The notes beneath the pieces are model-generated. The model was given only the letters and a program-made list of their open reading frames with translations, was not told where the DNA came from and did no database searches. DNA of 6,990 nt from Saprospiraceae bacterium (GTDB taxonomy: Bacteria; Bacteroidota; Bacteroidia; Chitinophagales; Saprospiraceae): contig JABDJM010000020.1 in assembly GCA_013002475.1 (NCBI GenBank), positions 1 to 6,990 on the forward strand. The letters are read 5' to 3'. Of this stretch, positions 1 to 6,893 are shown piece after piece. A program made the translations under genes and the position numbers. Each line of letters starts with the position of its first letter. The stretch's first letter is position 1.

Positions 1-835
1 ATCGAACAGAATCACCTGGATTCTCAGAATATGATGCCCAAAGGTGGTAATTCCCCATTGAATCCAATTCGCAATAGGCTCCCAGGGCCAGTTGGCAGCC
101 TCCATTAAACAACTTCAACAGGGTTCGCTCAACATTTGTTGCAGAAGAAACTTCTGAGTGATGGATATTCTCCTGAATAAAACGCCTAAGACTGAGATCA
201 TTATTTCGGACCTGGAAGGCTAAAACTCCCTGAGCTGGGGCAGGGACAAACTCTTTTACATTAAGGGGTTGGACGAAAAATCCATCCATGGACAATTCCA
301 ATCTGGTGATCCCTGCAGCTGCTAAAATGATGGCATCATAATCCCCGGATCGAAGTTTGTTTAATCGGGTAGGCACATTTCCGCGAAGATTCTTAAGTAC
401 TACATCCAGGCGAAAATCCTTTATCCAGGATTTCCTTCTGTTTGAACTGGTACCGACAATCGCACCTGATTTCAGATTTAAACTTTGATTCTCAACCACG
501 GCTGATTCGCGAATGATCAGCCAATCAGCTGGATCTGCACGGTATGAGACTCCGGCAATAACTAGGCCCTCCGGAGATTCTGTAGGCAGGTCTTTCATGG
601 AATGAACAGCCATATCAATTTTTCCAGCCAGCAGTTCCTCCTCAATCTCTTTTGTAAAAAAACCCTTCCCCTCAATCTTGTCAAAACTCAGATCTGTAAC
701 CGCATCCCCTTTAGTCTGAACGATCTTGATCTCCACCTCTACTCCCAAAGATTCGAGCTGATCCCGGACAAAGTTGGCTTGCCACAGAGCGAGCTTGCTA
801 CCTCTTGTCCCGACAATGATCTTTTTTGGTTTCAT
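1..835 (-). CDS. hemC: Hydroxymethylbilane synthase (porphobilinogen deaminase), C-terminal end cut by window edge
   Basis: This cytoplasmic enzyme of tetrapyrrole (heme) synthesis joins four porphobilinogen units into hydroxymethylbilane. I translated 278 residues from the ATG at 833-835; the frame stays open to base 2, so the last few tens of residues of a roughly 300-residue family lie outside the window. Visible family motifs are GTRGSKLALWQA (9-20), VHSMKDLP (77-84) with the catalytic Asp82, GTSSNRR (128-134) and LRGNVPTRL (150-158) with substrate-binding arginines, PAPAQGVLA (198-206), and NGGCQLALGAY (244-254), in which Cys247 should carry the dipyrromethane cofactor. The start is fixed by the family-typical N-terminus. 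No Shine-Dalgarno sequence precedes it; the bases before the ATG are the T-rich tail of a hairpin. The FKBP gene lies 66 bases upstream. The identification is secure. Confidence 0.96.
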   Translation of the reverse strand, partial: MKPKKIIVGTRGSKLALWQANFVRDQLESLGVEVEIKIVQTKGDAVTDLSFDKIEGKGFFTKEIEEELLAGKIDMAVHSMKDLPTESPEGLVIAGVSYRADPADWLIIRESAVVENQSLNLKSGAIVGTSSNRRKSWIKDFRLDVVLKNLRGNVPTRLNKLRSGDYDAIILAAAGITRLELSMDGFFVQPLNVKEFVPAPAQGVLAFQVRNNDLSLRRFIQENIHHSEVSSATNVERTLLKLFNGGCQLALGAYCELDSMGNYHLWASYSENPGDSVR

Positions 836-837
836 AT

Positions 838-885
838 AGAAAAAACAAAAGAGGATGGTCAGCAATTCGGCCGGCCATCCTCTTT
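838..885 (-). terminator. Intrinsic terminator-like hairpin between FKBP gene and hemC
   Basis: Bases 848-858 and 875-885 form a perfect 11-bp inverted repeat (AAAGAGGATGG against CCATCCTCTTT) around a 16-base loop. On the minus strand the second arm runs into TGTTTTTTC, the usual U-tract of a Rho-independent terminator. It begins about 17 bases after the FKBP stop codon, so its natural role is to end that transcript. It is odd in that the U-tract finishes only a few bases before the hemC ATG (835), so the structure also occupies the hemC leader. It could instead act as an attenuator or a 5'-UTR stem-loop. Confidence 0.75.
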
Positions 886-891
886 ATATAT

Positions 892-897
892 ATTATA
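892..897 (-). promoter_or_regulatory. Possible -10-like TATAAT box upstream of hemC (weak)
   Basis: An exact TATAAT reads on the minus strand at 897 to 892, inside an AT-rich run between the FKBP stop and the hairpin. A start of transcription about 6-8 bases downstream would put the hairpin at the very 5' end of a hemC transcript. It does not match the Bacteroidota TAnnTTTG -7 element, and I see no convincing -33/-35 partner, so this may only be AT-rich spacer. It is recorded because hemC otherwise has no visible promoter in the 66-base gap. Confidence 0.2.
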
Positions 898-901
898 GGT
901 T

Positions 902-1798
902 CTATTTAAAGTCTAGAAGCTCCACATCAAATACAAGAACAGAATGGGGAGGAATCTTTCCTGCTGGTCTTGGTCCGTAGCCTAGGCTTGAAGGGATGAT
1001 CAATTTTCCTTTAGCCCCTTTGGTCAAAACCGGAATGCCATCCTGCCATCCAGGAATGACCTGATTTAGTCCAAATTCAATTGGCTCTCCTCTTTCTACG
1101 GAGCTATCGAATACGGTTCCATCCAATAGTGTACCATGGTAATGAACCTTCACCTTTGAGCTTATGTCAGGATGAGTGGTGCCTGTTCCTTTTCTCTCTA
1201 TCATGTAATAGACTCCCTTTTCGGTTTTTTCCAGAGTCAAGTTATTGGTCTTTGCGTAGTCCATGATCGCAGCCTCCTGCTTTGCAAGCCTTCCCTTTTC
1301 AACCGCTACCGGATCCTGAAAATCGATCAACTCAATCTCAAAAACTAATGGAGAGTTGGCTGGGATCTTAGCCCCGGCACCTCTGGTGCCATATGCAAGT
1401 GAAGAAGGGATCATGAAGGTTCCTTTACCTCCTTTTGATAATAAAGGAATTGACTCTTGCCACCCTTTGATCACTCCTCCTAATTGGAATTCAAAGGGAG
1501 ATCCTCTTTCAACTGAGGAATCAAAAGTTGAACCGTCGAGCAATGTGCCGTGATAATGGGCTGTGATCAAATCGGTCTTGGCTGGGTTGCCTTGTCCGTC
1601 GCCCTCTGTTTCTATGACATAATAGATACCCGATTCTGTCATCGCGGGCTTCATTTTCTTAGAAATGGCGTATTCCAAAATTGCGTTCTTGTCCTTATCG
1701 GCCTGATTGGAAGGATTGCTAACCATTTGGTTTTTCAATCCGGATCCACATCCCGCAAGAAAAATGAATCCAACTATAAAGGTGAAAAACGAGTTCAT
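902..1798 (-). CDS. Lipoprotein with two tandem FKBP-type peptidyl-prolyl isomerase domains
   Basis: The 298-residue protein is predicted to be an exported folding catalyst that isomerises Xaa-Pro bonds. A short signal peptide ends in a lipobox LAGC with Cys17 as the lipidated residue. A polar linker is followed by two repeats of about 120 residues (about 38-161 and 176-298). Each has a helical lead-in (ILEYAISKK, IMDYAKTNN), a GxYYxIE strand and a full FKBP core. Residues matching the FKBP12 pocket are present in both: Tyr82, Phe92-Asp93, Val109-Ile110, Trp113, Tyr136 and Phe153 in the first; Tyr220, Phe230-Asp231, Val247-Ile248, Trp251, Tyr274 and Phe290 in the second. Both domains therefore look catalytically competent. 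Single-domain FKBPs are more usual. The ATG lies in an A-rich, SD-free leader; a promoter-like element precedes it and a hairpin terminator follows it. Which membrane it sits in is not readable from the sequence. Confidence 0.93.
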   Translation of the reverse strand: MNSFFTFIVGFIFLAGCGSGLKNQMVSNPSNQADKDKNAILEYAISKKMKPAMTESGIYYVIETEGDGQGNPAKTDLITAHYHGTLLDGSTFDSSVERGSPFEFQLGGVIKGWQESIPLLSKGGKGTFMIPSSLAYGTRGAGAKIPANSPLVFEIELIDFQDPVAVEKGRLAKQEAAIMDYAKTNNLTLEKTEKGVYYMIERKGTGTTHPDISSKVKVHYHGTLLDGTVFDSSVERGEPIEFGLNQVIPGWQDGIPVLTKGAKGKLIIPSSLGYGPRPAGKIPPHSVLVFDVELLDFK

Positions 1799-1829
1799 TA
1801 AGATTTTTTTTCGTGATTTATAATGGCCG

Positions 1830-1859
1830 CAAAGGTATCAATTCACATCTATTTGCCAG
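1830..1859 (-). promoter_or_regulatory. Candidate Bacteroidota-type promoter for the FKBP lipoprotein gene
   Basis: On the minus strand TACCTTTG (1837 to 1830) is an exact match to the Bacteroidota -7 consensus TAnnTTTG. CTG, one mismatch from the TTG of the -33 element, lies 19 bases upstream (1859 to 1857). The spacing fits the known arrangement. Transcription would start around 1823, leaving a leader of about 25 bases before the ATG at 1798. The -33 part overlaps the last codons of the upstream TPR-like lipoprotein gene. No terminator separates the two genes, so readthrough from upstream is also possible. Confidence 0.5.
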
Positions 1860-3315
1860 CCCTAATCACTGTAGTAGTTTGGATCCAGCAAGGAATTTTG
1901 AAATTCTGACCAACTTCGTATCCTCGTTGAAAGATTTGTTCTATAGCCGGCATAAATTGAGCATATCTGTTGATCAATTGATTTGCCTCAGCAGTTACTG
2001 AAGGGTCCACTTTCTTGGCTTTTGTCCACATGTCTATGGCCGGCCAGGTTACGATCTGTGAGTCCCACCCTCGTCCAGGGCCACATAATGGACCGCTGGA
2101 GGCATACAATTTTCCTATAAGCATATACGGATCCCCCCAATTTTGCTTTGCCTTGGCAGCCTTCAGGGCATATTGCCGCGCCAGGCTATATCTCTTGATT
2201 TCCCCATAATAAATCTTAGCCACAACCAGATAAAATTGAGCTTGCTTCTCAGCATCAGAAGTGGCTTCTGCCTTTTCCAGATAGCAATCTGCAGCGCCCT
2301 TGGGATCGCCATCCTGCAGAAGGCTACGGCAGGTAACTGCCGGTTCAGAAGCTTTATAACAATTGTTCTTATAGGCATCGATCAACGGCTTAAGATCAGG
2401 GTCATCCAAACTGCAACCTCCCCATCTCAGTCTCCCAATGACCGAACTCAATTGATCACAATCCTGAAAGTTCAGATCCTGGAAAAGATATTTTTTCTTG
2501 TAATAATCCTGGTCATAAAAACCCTTTACAGATTCCAGATAGCCCAACCTGGTACCGACATCCTCATTGATAGTTTGCCAATCCAGACAGGTACCCTTTT
2601 CCTCACACCCGGCTATTCCTTTTTCCAATCCCATTTGGATCCTTTCAACATATTTCCTGGCTTCATCACTTGGAATTTCCTCATTGACAACCCCATTAAC
2701 TAGCAAAGCGGTAAAGGGAGGTATCACAAAATCACTGGGTTTATCTCCATAGGCATCCATGGATCTTTTATAAATATTGTAGATCTCTTTCTCATCCATG
2801 CTACCCTCATAGCGATAGTAAAAGTCATAGCCCATTGATCCATACACAAATCCTTCGTCACCATAGCATTCCGCCATTTGTAAGTACAAGGTCTTGATCG
2901 AATCTACATAGATCTGTTTTTTTCCGTTATCCTCAGATTCAAGGTAAAAGCGATCAAAAAAGTAAATGCCATCCTGAAAATGATCAGGTCTTCTTCCATC
3001 AGCAGCAGGTGCCTGATCAAATACTTTTTTCCATTGTGCAAAGGCTTCCGAGACCAAAGGGGCTGCCATCTCAAAATCTTCTTTTTCTTCGTAAGCACTT
3101 ATCAACCTTAGGTTATCCTTGTACAATACATGAGCTGTCATGAGTTCTTCCTGGTTTCGAAGACCATTCCAATTTTGACAAGGAGAAAGACCGGCTTGAT
3201 TCACTGGTGGTGGTGGAGGTGGAGGTGGTTCATCTGGGGCAGCGATTTCTTCTACGACCTTAGGGGTACAGGCGATTAGTGTTGCAAGAAAAAGAAGTGC
3301 GGCCAATCTTCTCAT
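1849..3315 (-). CDS. TPR-like lipoprotein, paralogue of the neighbouring secreted TPR-like protein
   Basis: This 488-residue envelope protein has no known function. The signal peptide ends in lipobox LIAC, giving lipidated Cys16. A flexible stretch with eight consecutive prolines (30-37) follows, and then the folded part. The body is mainly helical: an N-terminal block holds AHVLYKD (61-67) and WKK..APAADGRR..HFQDG (95-116). The C-terminal TPR-like region (about 331-450) has ALKAA, NWGDPYMLIGKLYA (392-405) and a long insertion before WTKAKKVDP. The protein ends near PCWIQTTTVIR (475-485). These blocks match the 457-residue protein encoded just upstream, so the pair arose by duplication. This copy adds cysteines at 237, 243, 319, 329 and 344. 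The gene lies downstream of a strong terminator, so it probably has its own promoter, though I could not identify one. The protein may bind other envelope proteins, as TPR folds commonly do; that is inference. Confidence 0.88.
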   Translation of the reverse strand: MRRLAALLFLATLIACTPKVVEEIAAPDEPPPPPPPPVNQAGLSPCQNWNGLRNQEELMTAHVLYKDNLRLISAYEEKEDFEMAAPLVSEAFAQWKKVFDQAPAADGRRPDHFQDGIYFFDRFYLESEDNGKKQIYVDSIKTLYLQMAECYGDEGFVYGSMGYDFYYRYEGSMDEKEIYNIYKRSMDAYGDKPSDFVIPPFTALLVNGVVNEEIPSDEARKYVERIQMGLEKGIAGCEEKGTCLDWQTINEDVGTRLGYLESVKGFYDQDYYKKKYLFQDLNFQDCDQLSSVIGRLRWGGCSLDDPDLKPLIDAYKNNCYKASEPAVTCRSLLQDGDPKGAADCYLEKAEATSDAEKQAQFYLVVAKIYYGEIKRYSLARQYALKAAKAKQNWGDPYMLIGKLYASSGPLCGPGRGWDSQIVTWPAIDMWTKAKKVDPSVTAEANQLINRYAQFMPAIEQIFQRGYEVGQNFKIPCWIQTTTVIRAGK

Positions 3316-3412
3316 GATCTCTTTTTTCTAATAGATGGTGTAAAAAAGTGATTTTGACGGATATGCAAGATAAAAAAAGCAAGAGCAGAAATACTCAAAC
3401 ACTGGAAAGCAT
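3316..3412. other. Intergenic leader of the TPR-like lipoprotein gene, no clear promoter
   Basis: This AT-rich spacer lies between the terminator of the coaX-containing operon and the ATG at 3315. On the minus strand I looked for TAnnTTTG with an upstream TTG. Only imperfect candidates appear (TATCTTGC and TATTTCTG), neither with a well-spaced partner. The ATG is preceded by AAAAAAGAGATC, an A-rich stretch with at most a weak GAG-type ribosome-binding signal. A promoter is expected here because of the terminator upstream, but it is not demonstrated. Confidence 0.4.
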
Positions 3413-3447
3413 AAAAAAGGGATTGGACAGTAAGTCCAATCCCTTTT
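3413..3447 (-). terminator. Strong Rho-independent terminator after the secreted TPR-like gene
   Basis: Bases 3415-3428 (AAAAGGGATTGGAC) and 3434-3447 form a perfect 14-bp stem with a 5-base loop. On the minus strand the stem closes with a run of six T's (complement of 3413-3418). It begins about 17 bases after the TAA at 3465-3467 and so ends the purH-coaX-barrel-TPR transcript. The opposite strand has only four T's, so the site is best read as a minus-strand terminator. Confidence 0.9.
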
Positions 3448-3464
3448 CTGCTGAATCCTTTTGA

Positions 3465-4838
3465 TTAGAACCTCAGCACGACGGTTTCTCCAATCCAGCA
3501 TCCTACCTTAATGCGAGAACCTTCCTTATGACCCATCATAAAAGCAGTTTCCTTATCCGGTCTGGAGCTTCGATAACTGCTCATTCTTTTATTTGCATCA
3601 GACGCTACATTTGGATCAATTGACTTTGCGTAAGCGTACTTATCGACTGCAGCCAGAATGGCCAACCGCTGATTAAATGCATCTCCGCAAGAACGGGCGC
3701 CTTTTGCATAAAGGTCGCCGATCAACATATATGGCTTACCCCAGTTAGGTTTAAGGTCTGCTGCTTTAAGTGCCAGTTGACGGCCTTTTCCCGGACTACC
3801 TAGATTTCGACCCTGAATTGAGGCCATCCCCATATAGATCTCTGCTTTCTCTGCTGGGTCCGTTGATTTAGCTAGGGCTTCTTCATATTTTCCAATGGCA
3901 CCACTATAGTCTCCATTTTCGTAAAACCTCCTGGCCACAGAGGCAGGATTATTCTTTTCATACTCAGCCTGACGTCGAGCATTCTCGGCGGCCATCATGT
4001 TTTCAAACTTGCCCTTCATTTCCTGCATATCAGCACTCCCTTGGTCGCAGCCACTTTGGACAAGCTTATTATAGACCCGTTGAATTACCTCAGAATCATT
4101 GGGTGCTGCCTGGTATTCTGGGATCAATTTGTTCTTGAAATAATCACAATCAAAAATTCCATCCTCGATAGCCTCAAATACCTCAGCAACATCAATTTTT
4201 GCTTGTTTGTAATCCTCAGCAAGATCGCTTCCGTTTGCAACCTGATAATCCGCAGCATCATTCAGCGTCTTATATACCCATCTGGCATCTTCCTTTGACA
4301 TATTCCCTTCATTAAAAAGATCAACTACTACGTAGGCGTAGGGAAGGAAAATGAAATACTCAGCTTTATTGCCAGCTTCTGAAACAGAAGACTTCAAAAC
4401 CTTTTCCACTTCTAGATAAGGAGATTCTAATTCATAAAACATATCAAAGCCCTGATAAGCCTTAATGGATGCCGAGGCACCATCCTTTCCATAGCAGGTC
4501 AACTCCTCCTCGTAGAGACGCATGACGGTGGCCATCATTTCCTCCTTTTCTGCTCCAGAGGCGGAAGCCATCTTATGGATCATGATCTGTCTGCCGTCCT
4601 GATAATGAGAGGCTCTTTTTCCATCAGCCGCCGGAGCAAGCTCATAAGCTTTTTTCCAGTTTTCATAGGCACCATCCAGGTTTCCTAGTTTTACCTGATC
4701 CCTATAAAGAACATGTGCTTCAAGGGCTTCGCTCTCTTTAGCAGTGTCTGTGAATTTTCCACATTGAGCCAATGAGGAAGTGCTGGCTAAAAAAGCAAAT
4801 CCACCTGCCAACAAAAACAATCTAAAAACCAATTTCAT
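3465..4838 (-). CDS. Secreted TPR-like protein of Bacteroidota type
   Basis: This 457-residue protein has a type I signal peptide (about 1-24, SSLA then Gln25) and no acceptable lipobox, so it is probably soluble in the periplasm or released. Conserved blocks are AHVLYRD (41-47), WKKAYELAPAADGKR..HYQDG (61-82), a TPR-like unit NGDYSGAIGKYEEALAKS (308-325), ALKAADLKPNWGKPYMLIGDLYA (356-378), a variable insertion with Cys384, AVDKYAYAKSIDPN (397-410), and the terminal VGCWIGETVVLRF. An Ala- and Glu-rich helix near 272-297 may be a coiled coil. All six cysteines outside the signal peptide (26, 115, 231, 264, 384, 447) have counterparts in the lipoprotein paralogue. The ATG follows the barrel-gene stop by a single base (TAG G ATG), which implies translational coupling to it. 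I recognise the family as common in Bacteroidota, but I know of no established function. Confidence 0.9.
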   Translation of the reverse strand: MKLVFRLFLLAGGFAFLASTSSLAQCGKFTDTAKESEALEAHVLYRDQVKLGNLDGAYENWKKAYELAPAADGKRASHYQDGRQIMIHKMASASGAEKEEMMATVMRLYEEELTCYGKDGASASIKAYQGFDMFYELESPYLEVEKVLKSSVSEAGNKAEYFIFLPYAYVVVDLFNEGNMSKEDARWVYKTLNDAADYQVANGSDLAEDYKQAKIDVAEVFEAIEDGIFDCDYFKNKLIPEYQAAPNDSEVIQRVYNKLVQSGCDQGSADMQEMKGKFENMMAAENARRQAEYEKNNPASVARRFYENGDYSGAIGKYEEALAKSTDPAEKAEIYMGMASIQGRNLGSPGKGRQLALKAADLKPNWGKPYMLIGDLYAKGARSCGDAFNQRLAILAAVDKYAYAKSIDPNVASDANKRMSSYRSSRPDKETAFMMGHKEGSRIKVGCWIGETVVLRF

Positions 4839-4839
4839 C

Positions 4840-6165
4840 CTAATTGAATTTTCGTTTAAAAAACCAAAGATTATCGTTGAGGGTGAATCCCAACGCTAGT
4901 CTTATATAATTTTCTTTTAATGTGTCATCAGAACCAAATTGTCCTAACTCCAAATTTACATTTACATAGGAGGCTTGCTGCCTCGCTAATAGAACTGGTA
5001 TACCTAGGCCAAATGTTACTCCAAGGTTCGTTAAGGAAGTATTAAGAACTTCTCGAGGGTCCTTCGTGTAACGAAATCCAGCCCGATATCGCATCCTTTT
5101 CCAATAATTTCCTACTGAGGCGATTTCAGGAATCAGTTCTGCTCCTAAATTTAATGAATAACTGGACTGTAATGGGTCTTCAGGGGCAGCATCATTCTGA
5201 TAAGATGACCAATCGGCAAAAGAATAGTCAACTCCAACCCTAAATCGGTTGCGAATTTCATACATAACCCCAACTCCGAACTCCATTGGGTACACCCCCT
5301 CTCCCCTTTCATTTTTCAGGGAAAAAGTATCCAGATCACCCGTTGTGCTCAAGCGGGTTGTCAAAAGATCCTGATTTGTATTGAAATCTGATTTAGGGCC
5401 AACATGTGCTCCAAAAACTATTGCCCTTTTGGCATTATAATCATCTTCAGCTCTTTCCGGATCAGCCAAGGGCATCTTGTATAGAGCGCCAATATCCCAG
5501 AGCACACCTCTGACACTGTAAGAATTGCTGCTACTATAGCCGTAGGAATTCAAGGTGTTTGGTTTACCTTCTGCCAGTGTTTCGATATTTCCAAAAAGGT
5601 AGTTGAAGTTAAATCCAAATCCAAAATTCTTATATCGCAGGGCATTACCCCATGTAAGGGTATAGGTGCCTCCCTCTCCCGTGAAGTCGGAAATCACCTG
5701 AGTTTCATTATTCAGCTCCTCTATGGTTTGGATATTGTAACCCACCTGAGTCCTGGGAGCAAGTCCTACGGCCATTCCAAACTTTAAGGGCTTCTGCCGG
5801 CCATCCAGGACCTCATTAAGTTGATTGGTAAATTGGAAACCGAGAGCAAGGTGTGTCAGGTTTCCTGTCCACAGAGATGCTTCCTCATTTCCTTCGATCC
5901 AATTAGATCTTCGGGCATCAAATCCGATCTCAAAAGCCGTCTCGGAGAGAAAAGCGTAGGAAGCCGGATTGACAAAGTTGAGGTGATGCTGATCGGCAAA
6001 GGTGGAAGCCAATCCTCCCATACCGCTAAGGGCTGGAAAATTCCTGGTTGGGATATCTCCAAGACCAAACCTCGAAAACGGGCTATTAATCTTTGGCTGA
6101 GCGCTTCCCAAGATGGATACACTTAGGAAGGACAGTAAAAAGATTGCTTTTAATAGCTTATTCAT
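4840..6165 (-). CDS. Outer-membrane beta-barrel protein (FadL/PorV-like, Bacteroidota)
   Basis: The 441-residue protein has a signal peptide (1-22, ending GSA before Gln23). The mature N-terminus carries INSPFSRFGLGDI (26-38), followed by a Gly-rich segment SGMGGLAS (47-54) and NFVNPASYA (63-71), an NPA motif shared with FadL- and PorV-type barrels. The rest alternates hydrophobic and polar residues with aromatic belts and turns rich in Asp, Asn and Gly, as expected of transmembrane beta strands (for example 180-192, 294-319, 357-367, 379-391, 399-409). The last strand is IRLALGFTLN followed by a basic tail, WFFKRKFN. The ATG overlaps the coaX TGA in an ATGA junction, and the stop lies one base before the next gene, so all three are co-translated. 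It may be a transporter for hydrophobic compounds or an accessory to export; the sequence does not decide. It is not close enough to PorV to be called that. Confidence 0.85.
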   Translation of the reverse strand: MNKLLKAIFLLSFLSVSILGSAQPKINSPFSRFGLGDIPTRNFPALSGMGGLASTFADQHHLNFVNPASYAFLSETAFEIGFDARRSNWIEGNEEASLWTGNLTHLALGFQFTNQLNEVLDGRQKPLKFGMAVGLAPRTQVGYNIQTIEELNNETQVISDFTGEGGTYTLTWGNALRYKNFGFGFNFNYLFGNIETLAEGKPNTLNSYGYSSSNSYSVRGVLWDIGALYKMPLADPERAEDDYNAKRAIVFGAHVGPKSDFNTNQDLLTTRLSTTGDLDTFSLKNERGEGVYPMEFGVGVMYEIRNRFRVGVDYSFADWSSYQNDAAPEDPLQSSYSLNLGAELIPEIASVGNYWKRMRYRAGFRYTKDPREVLNTSLTNLGVTFGLGIPVLLARQQASYVNVNLELGQFGSDDTLKENYIRLALGFTLNDNLWFFKRKFN

Positions 6166-6884
6166 ATTTGAATCAGGATTTGATTTAGCCCCTGCAGGAC
6201 CAGATTGGGGAGGACAAATATCTTTGTTTTCAAGTGCTTTGCCAAATATTGAGCATCACCGCCTGTTCCAAGGACTTTCAGGCCCGGATATGCCTTTCTG
6301 TATTGGCGGATAAATCCATCCACCTCATGGACCAATCCCCATTGAGCCCCGGCTCTAAGGCTTTGATCCGTAGTTTTCCCCAGCCAGGAGGCCTGGCTGT
6401 AAAAACGAGCCAGAGGCAGGTTTGCTGTAAACGTGTCCATAGCTTTTAACCTTGTCTGAAGCCCGGGACTGATACCTCCGCCGAGGTATTCTCCTTTTGA
6501 ATTCACAAAATCATAGGTAATACAGGTCCCGGCATCAAATATCAGGGATGGTTTTCCCGGAAAAAGTCCCCAGGCGGCAATCGCTACCGCTAACCTGTCT
6601 TTTCCCAGTGTCTTGGGAGTCTTATACCGGTTTTTTATTGGAATTTGAGTTTTATGAGTTAGCTCAGTAAGGGGATAATTTGCCTTTAGCCAAGAAAGAG
6701 CTTTAGCTGGTCTCTTCCCTACTACTGAAACACATACTCCTGAAATGTCCTTTTTCCCGATAAATTGCTGAAGCCCACGGGGAGAAGCATTATTTACTAC
6801 CCGTACCTGCCCGAACAACTTGCCCTTGAGAAAAAAAGCCAGTTTAGTCCGGGTATTGCCAACATCAATTACAAGATTGAACAA
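6162..6884 (-). CDS. coaX: Type III pantothenate kinase, TTG start
   Basis: This cytoplasmic enzyme phosphorylates pantothenate with ATP in the first step of coenzyme A synthesis. The 240-residue product belongs to the ASKHA fold family. The N-terminal phosphate loop IDVGNTRTK is at 6-14; LGKDR (93-97) supplies the likely catalytic Asp96; FDAGTCITYD (116-125) is the second phosphate motif; LGGGISPGLQ (134-143) and GTGGDA (206-211) complete the family signature. The length is slightly short but within the family range. The reading frame offers no ATG before codon 148; the only plausible initiator is TTG at 6882-6884, which gives the expected MFNLVIDVGN start. The purH stop lies nine bases upstream in the same frame. 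The end overlaps the barrel gene by four bases (ATGA). Confidence 0.94.
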   Translation of the reverse strand: MFNLVIDVGNTRTKLAFFLKGKLFGQVRVVNNASPRGLQQFIGKKDISGVCVSVVGKRPAKALSWLKANYPLTELTHKTQIPIKNRYKTPKTLGKDRLAVAIAAWGLFPGKPSLIFDAGTCITYDFVNSKGEYLGGGISPGLQTRLKAMDTFTANLPLARFYSQASWLGKTTDQSLRAGAQWGLVHEVDGFIRQYRKAYPGLKVLGTGGDAQYLAKHLKTKIFVLPNLVLQGLNQILIQI

Positions 6885-6893
6885 ACGGTCGAA

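Noticed and set aside
1..835. hemC as a truncated pseudogene
   Set aside because: The missing C-terminus is caused by the window edge; the frame is open with all active-site motifs intact.
602..898. Plus-strand open frame of 98 codons
   Set aside because: It runs antisense to the hemC N-terminus, whose motifs are unmistakable, and then across the hairpin. There is no sign of coding on the plus strand.
1829..1856. Possible terminator between the TPR-like lipoprotein gene and the FKBP gene
   Set aside because: Only a 5-bp GCAAA/TTTGC pairing with a long loop and no following T-run on the minus strand; it is too weak, and the bases are better explained by the TACCTTTG element and the 3' end of the gene.
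1849..1899. Surface lipoprotein export signal behind the lipoprotein cysteines
   Set aside because: Residues after Cys16 of the TPR-like lipoprotein (TPKVVEE) and after Cys17 of the FKBP lipoprotein (GSGLKNQ) do not match the acidic export motifs known for Bacteroidota closely enough to claim surface exposure.
2143..2703. Plus-strand open frame of 186 codons
   Set aside because: It lies entirely antisense to the TPR-like lipoprotein gene, which has a signal peptide, lipobox and a clear paralogue. The plus-strand translation shows no recognisable motif and is a shadow frame.
5821..6126. Plus- and minus-strand overlapping open frames of about 90-100 codons inside the barrel gene
   Set aside because: Both are shadows of the barrel gene, whose signal peptide and N-terminal motifs fall in exactly this stretch.
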